Shown here: positions 5,294 through 5,976 of the stretch, in pieces
Numbering within the stretch: the stretch's first letter is position 1
Layout of the letters: every line of letters begins with the position of its first letter
Source of the DNA: DTU018 sp029550685
GTDB taxonomy: Bacteria > Bacillota > Syntrophomonadia > Syntrophomonadales > Syntrophomonadaceae
Assembly (NCBI GenBank): GCA_035412805.1
Contig: DAONVO010000117.1
Coordinates: 1-5,976 of the forward strand
Length of the DNA: 5,976 nt
Reading direction: 5' to 3'
Position numbers and translations under genes: made by a program
Notes under the pieces: generated by a model
Databases searched by the model: none
The model's input: the letters and a program-made list of their open reading frames with translations, nothing else
What the model was told of the DNA's origin: nothing

Positions 5294-5371
5294 GGTGGAT
5301 GTAGCTCAGCTGGTTAGAGTACCAGATTGTGGCTCTGGGGGTCGTGGGTTCGAATCCCATCATCCACCCCA
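5294..5371 (+). tRNA. tRNA-His (anticodon GTG)
   Basis: Acceptor GTGGATG (5295-5301) pairs with CATCCAC (5361-5367). The preceding G5294 is the encoded G-1 and can pair with discriminator C5368, the identity element of tRNA-His. CCA is encoded (5369-5371). The anticodon stem CCAGA/TCTGG encloses TTGTGGC, with GTG at 5329-5331. It reads CAC and CAT. Confidence 0.97.
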
Positions 5372-5381
5372 TTCAAATTAC

Positions 5382-5411
5382 TTGACAGGCTGAGAAAAAG
5401 CCTTGTATACT
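5382..5411 (+). promoter_or_regulatory. Internal sigma-A promoter before tRNA-Gln
   Basis: TTGACA (5382-5387), a perfect -35, and TATACT (5406-5411), five of six for -10, are 18 bp apart. The start near 5418 lies just before tRNA-Gln at 5421. It would drive tRNA-Gln and tRNA-Lys independently of the upstream promoter. Confidence 0.75.
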
Positions 5412-5420
5412 CTTTACCGT

Positions 5421-5495
5421 TGGGGTGTAGCCAAGCGGTAAGGCAACGGACTTTGACTCCGTCATGCGTTGGTTCGAATCCAGCCACCCCAGCCA
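5421..5495 (+). tRNA. tRNA-Gln (anticodon TTG)
   Basis: Acceptor TGGGGTG (5421-5427) pairs with CACCCCA (5485-5491), discriminator G, encoded CCA (5493-5495). The anticodon stem ACGGA/TCCGT encloses CTTTGAC, with TTG at 5453-5455. The first pair is U-A, as usual in tRNA-Gln. It reads CAA and CAG. Seven bases separate it from tRNA-Lys. Confidence 0.97.
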
Positions 5496-5502
5496 TATTA
5501 GT

Positions 5503-5578
5503 GGGTCATTAGCTCAGTTGGCAGAGCACCTGACTTTTAATCAGGGTGTCCCGCGTTCGAGTCGCGGATGACCCACCA
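5503..5578 (+). tRNA. tRNA-Lys (anticodon TTT)
   Basis: Acceptor GGGTCAT (5503-5509) pairs with ATGACCC (5568-5574), discriminator A, encoded CCA (5576-5578). The anticodon stem CCTGA/TCAGG encloses CTTTTAA, with TTT at 5536-5538. It reads AAA and AAG. It is the last gene of the cluster; the terminator starts 16 bases later. Confidence 0.97.
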
Positions 5579-5593
5579 TCTTGAAAATAAGCA

Positions 5594-5618
5594 CCCTCCG
5601 ATGTTCGGAGGGTTTTTT
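5594..5618 (+). terminator. Intrinsic terminator of the tRNA cluster
   Basis: CCCTCCGA (5594-5601) pairs perfectly with TCGGAGGG (5605-5612) around TGT, followed by six T. It ends the tRNA transcript. Confidence 0.93.
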
Positions 5619-5710
5619 GTTAGCATCTAATTTACCTTATTGTGCCAATTGCTAGCAAAATTTTCAACATTTCATTTCTTCCCTGTCATCCCAAAAGTCT
5701 TACCAGAAAC

Positions 5711-5745
5711 AAAAAGCCGGGGACTATGCCTGGCTCCTGCCAGGC
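5711..5745 (-). terminator. Probable terminator of the right-edge gene, with a competing hairpin
   Basis: On the minus strand AGCCAGG (5735-5729) pairs with CCCGGCT (5721-5715), with one A/C mismatch, ahead of a run of T (5714-5711). An overlapping perfect hairpin GCCTGG/CCAGGC (5745-5740 with 5733-5728, loop CAGGAG) uses some of the same bases, so the two cannot coexist. It lies about 33 bp past the stop of the partial gene. Confidence 0.55.
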
Positions 5746-5778
5746 TATAAGAGTCTAAGTCTCAGCTAATGATTCATT

Positions 5779-5976
5779 TTATCTTTCTCCACAAGGTGGA
5801 TTATATTGGGTCCTCAGTTCCTGCTCTATTTTTATTCTTCCCGACTGAGGAATATGTGGTGTGTAATATGCCGCATATACTATATCTCCTTGTTGGTTCA
5901 GAGCCCAACATGAGCTCCTATCTGTTACTGCCACTCTAACCTGACCAAAAGCTGACAAAATTGCCTGTCCAAGAAT
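5779..5976 (-). CDS. C-terminal part of an unidentified protein (runs off window)
   Basis: An open frame of 65 codons enters at the right edge (the last base is in frame) and stops at TAA (5781-5779). The start lies outside the window and no ATG is present inside. The visible residues include GQVRVAVTDRSSCWALNQQG, then DIVYAAYYTPHIPQSGRIKI, and the end is NPPCGER. The mix of polar and hydrophobic residues looks like real coding sequence, and a terminator-like hairpin follows. There is no transmembrane segment in this part; two cysteines are present. I do not recognise the family. Confidence 0.6.
   Translation of the reverse strand: MLGQAILSAFGQVRVAVTDRSSCWALNQQGDIVYAAYYTPHIPQSGRIKIEQELRTQYNPPCGER

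Noticed and set aside
5172..5496. Minus- and plus-strand open frames over tRNA-His and tRNA-Gln
   Set aside because: Peptides such as GFEPTTPRATIWYSNQLSY and GVAGFEPTHDGVKVRCLTA are translations of tRNA complements; the tRNAs fold perfectly and explain the sequence.

Overview
The window looks like a chromosomal piece of a spore-forming member of the Clostridia (Bacillota) with intermediate G+C. The support is a CotF-type spore coat protein gene, strong AGGAGG-type ribosome binding sites, two TTG starts and one GTG start, tRNA genes with encoded CCA ends, and consensus-like vegetative promoters. A closer placement (for example a Peptococcaceae- or Syntrophomonas-like lineage) is only a guess.

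Layout. Positions 1-168 hold short repeats and palindromes: a tandem 10-mer, a REP-like palindrome, and two copies of a GTAGTACCCG element, the second forming a strong hairpin just past the first gene's stop. All protein genes lie on the minus strand. Reading leftwards from about 4600, they are: an ArsR-family repressor and a CcdA-family membrane thiol-disulfide transporter (one operon); a CotF-like ferritin-fold coat protein with its own terminator; a DUF3784/PH-like membrane protein and a HAD phosphatase (probable operon); and an AraC-type regulator fused to a GyrI-like effector-binding domain. On the plus strand, diverging from arsR across a 385-bp spacer, is a five-tRNA cluster Gly(TCC)-Arg(TCT)-His(GTG)-Gln(TTG)-Lys(TTT), ending in a textbook intrinsic terminator. 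The right edge carries the C-terminal 65 codons of an unidentified minus-strand gene.

Function. The ArsR-CcdA pair is the only clear functional pairing: a repressor with an ELCVCE cysteine motif, suited to sensing a thiophilic metal(loid), next to an inner-membrane reductant carrier. The other minus-strand genes are ordinary accessory or housekeeping genes. I see no phage, insertion sequence, CRISPR array or defence system, and no obviously new system. The best lead is a near-perfect internal Shine-Dalgarno plus ATG at the domain junction of the AraC/GyrI gene. It could yield a free effector-binding protein, as in the TipAL/TipAS case.
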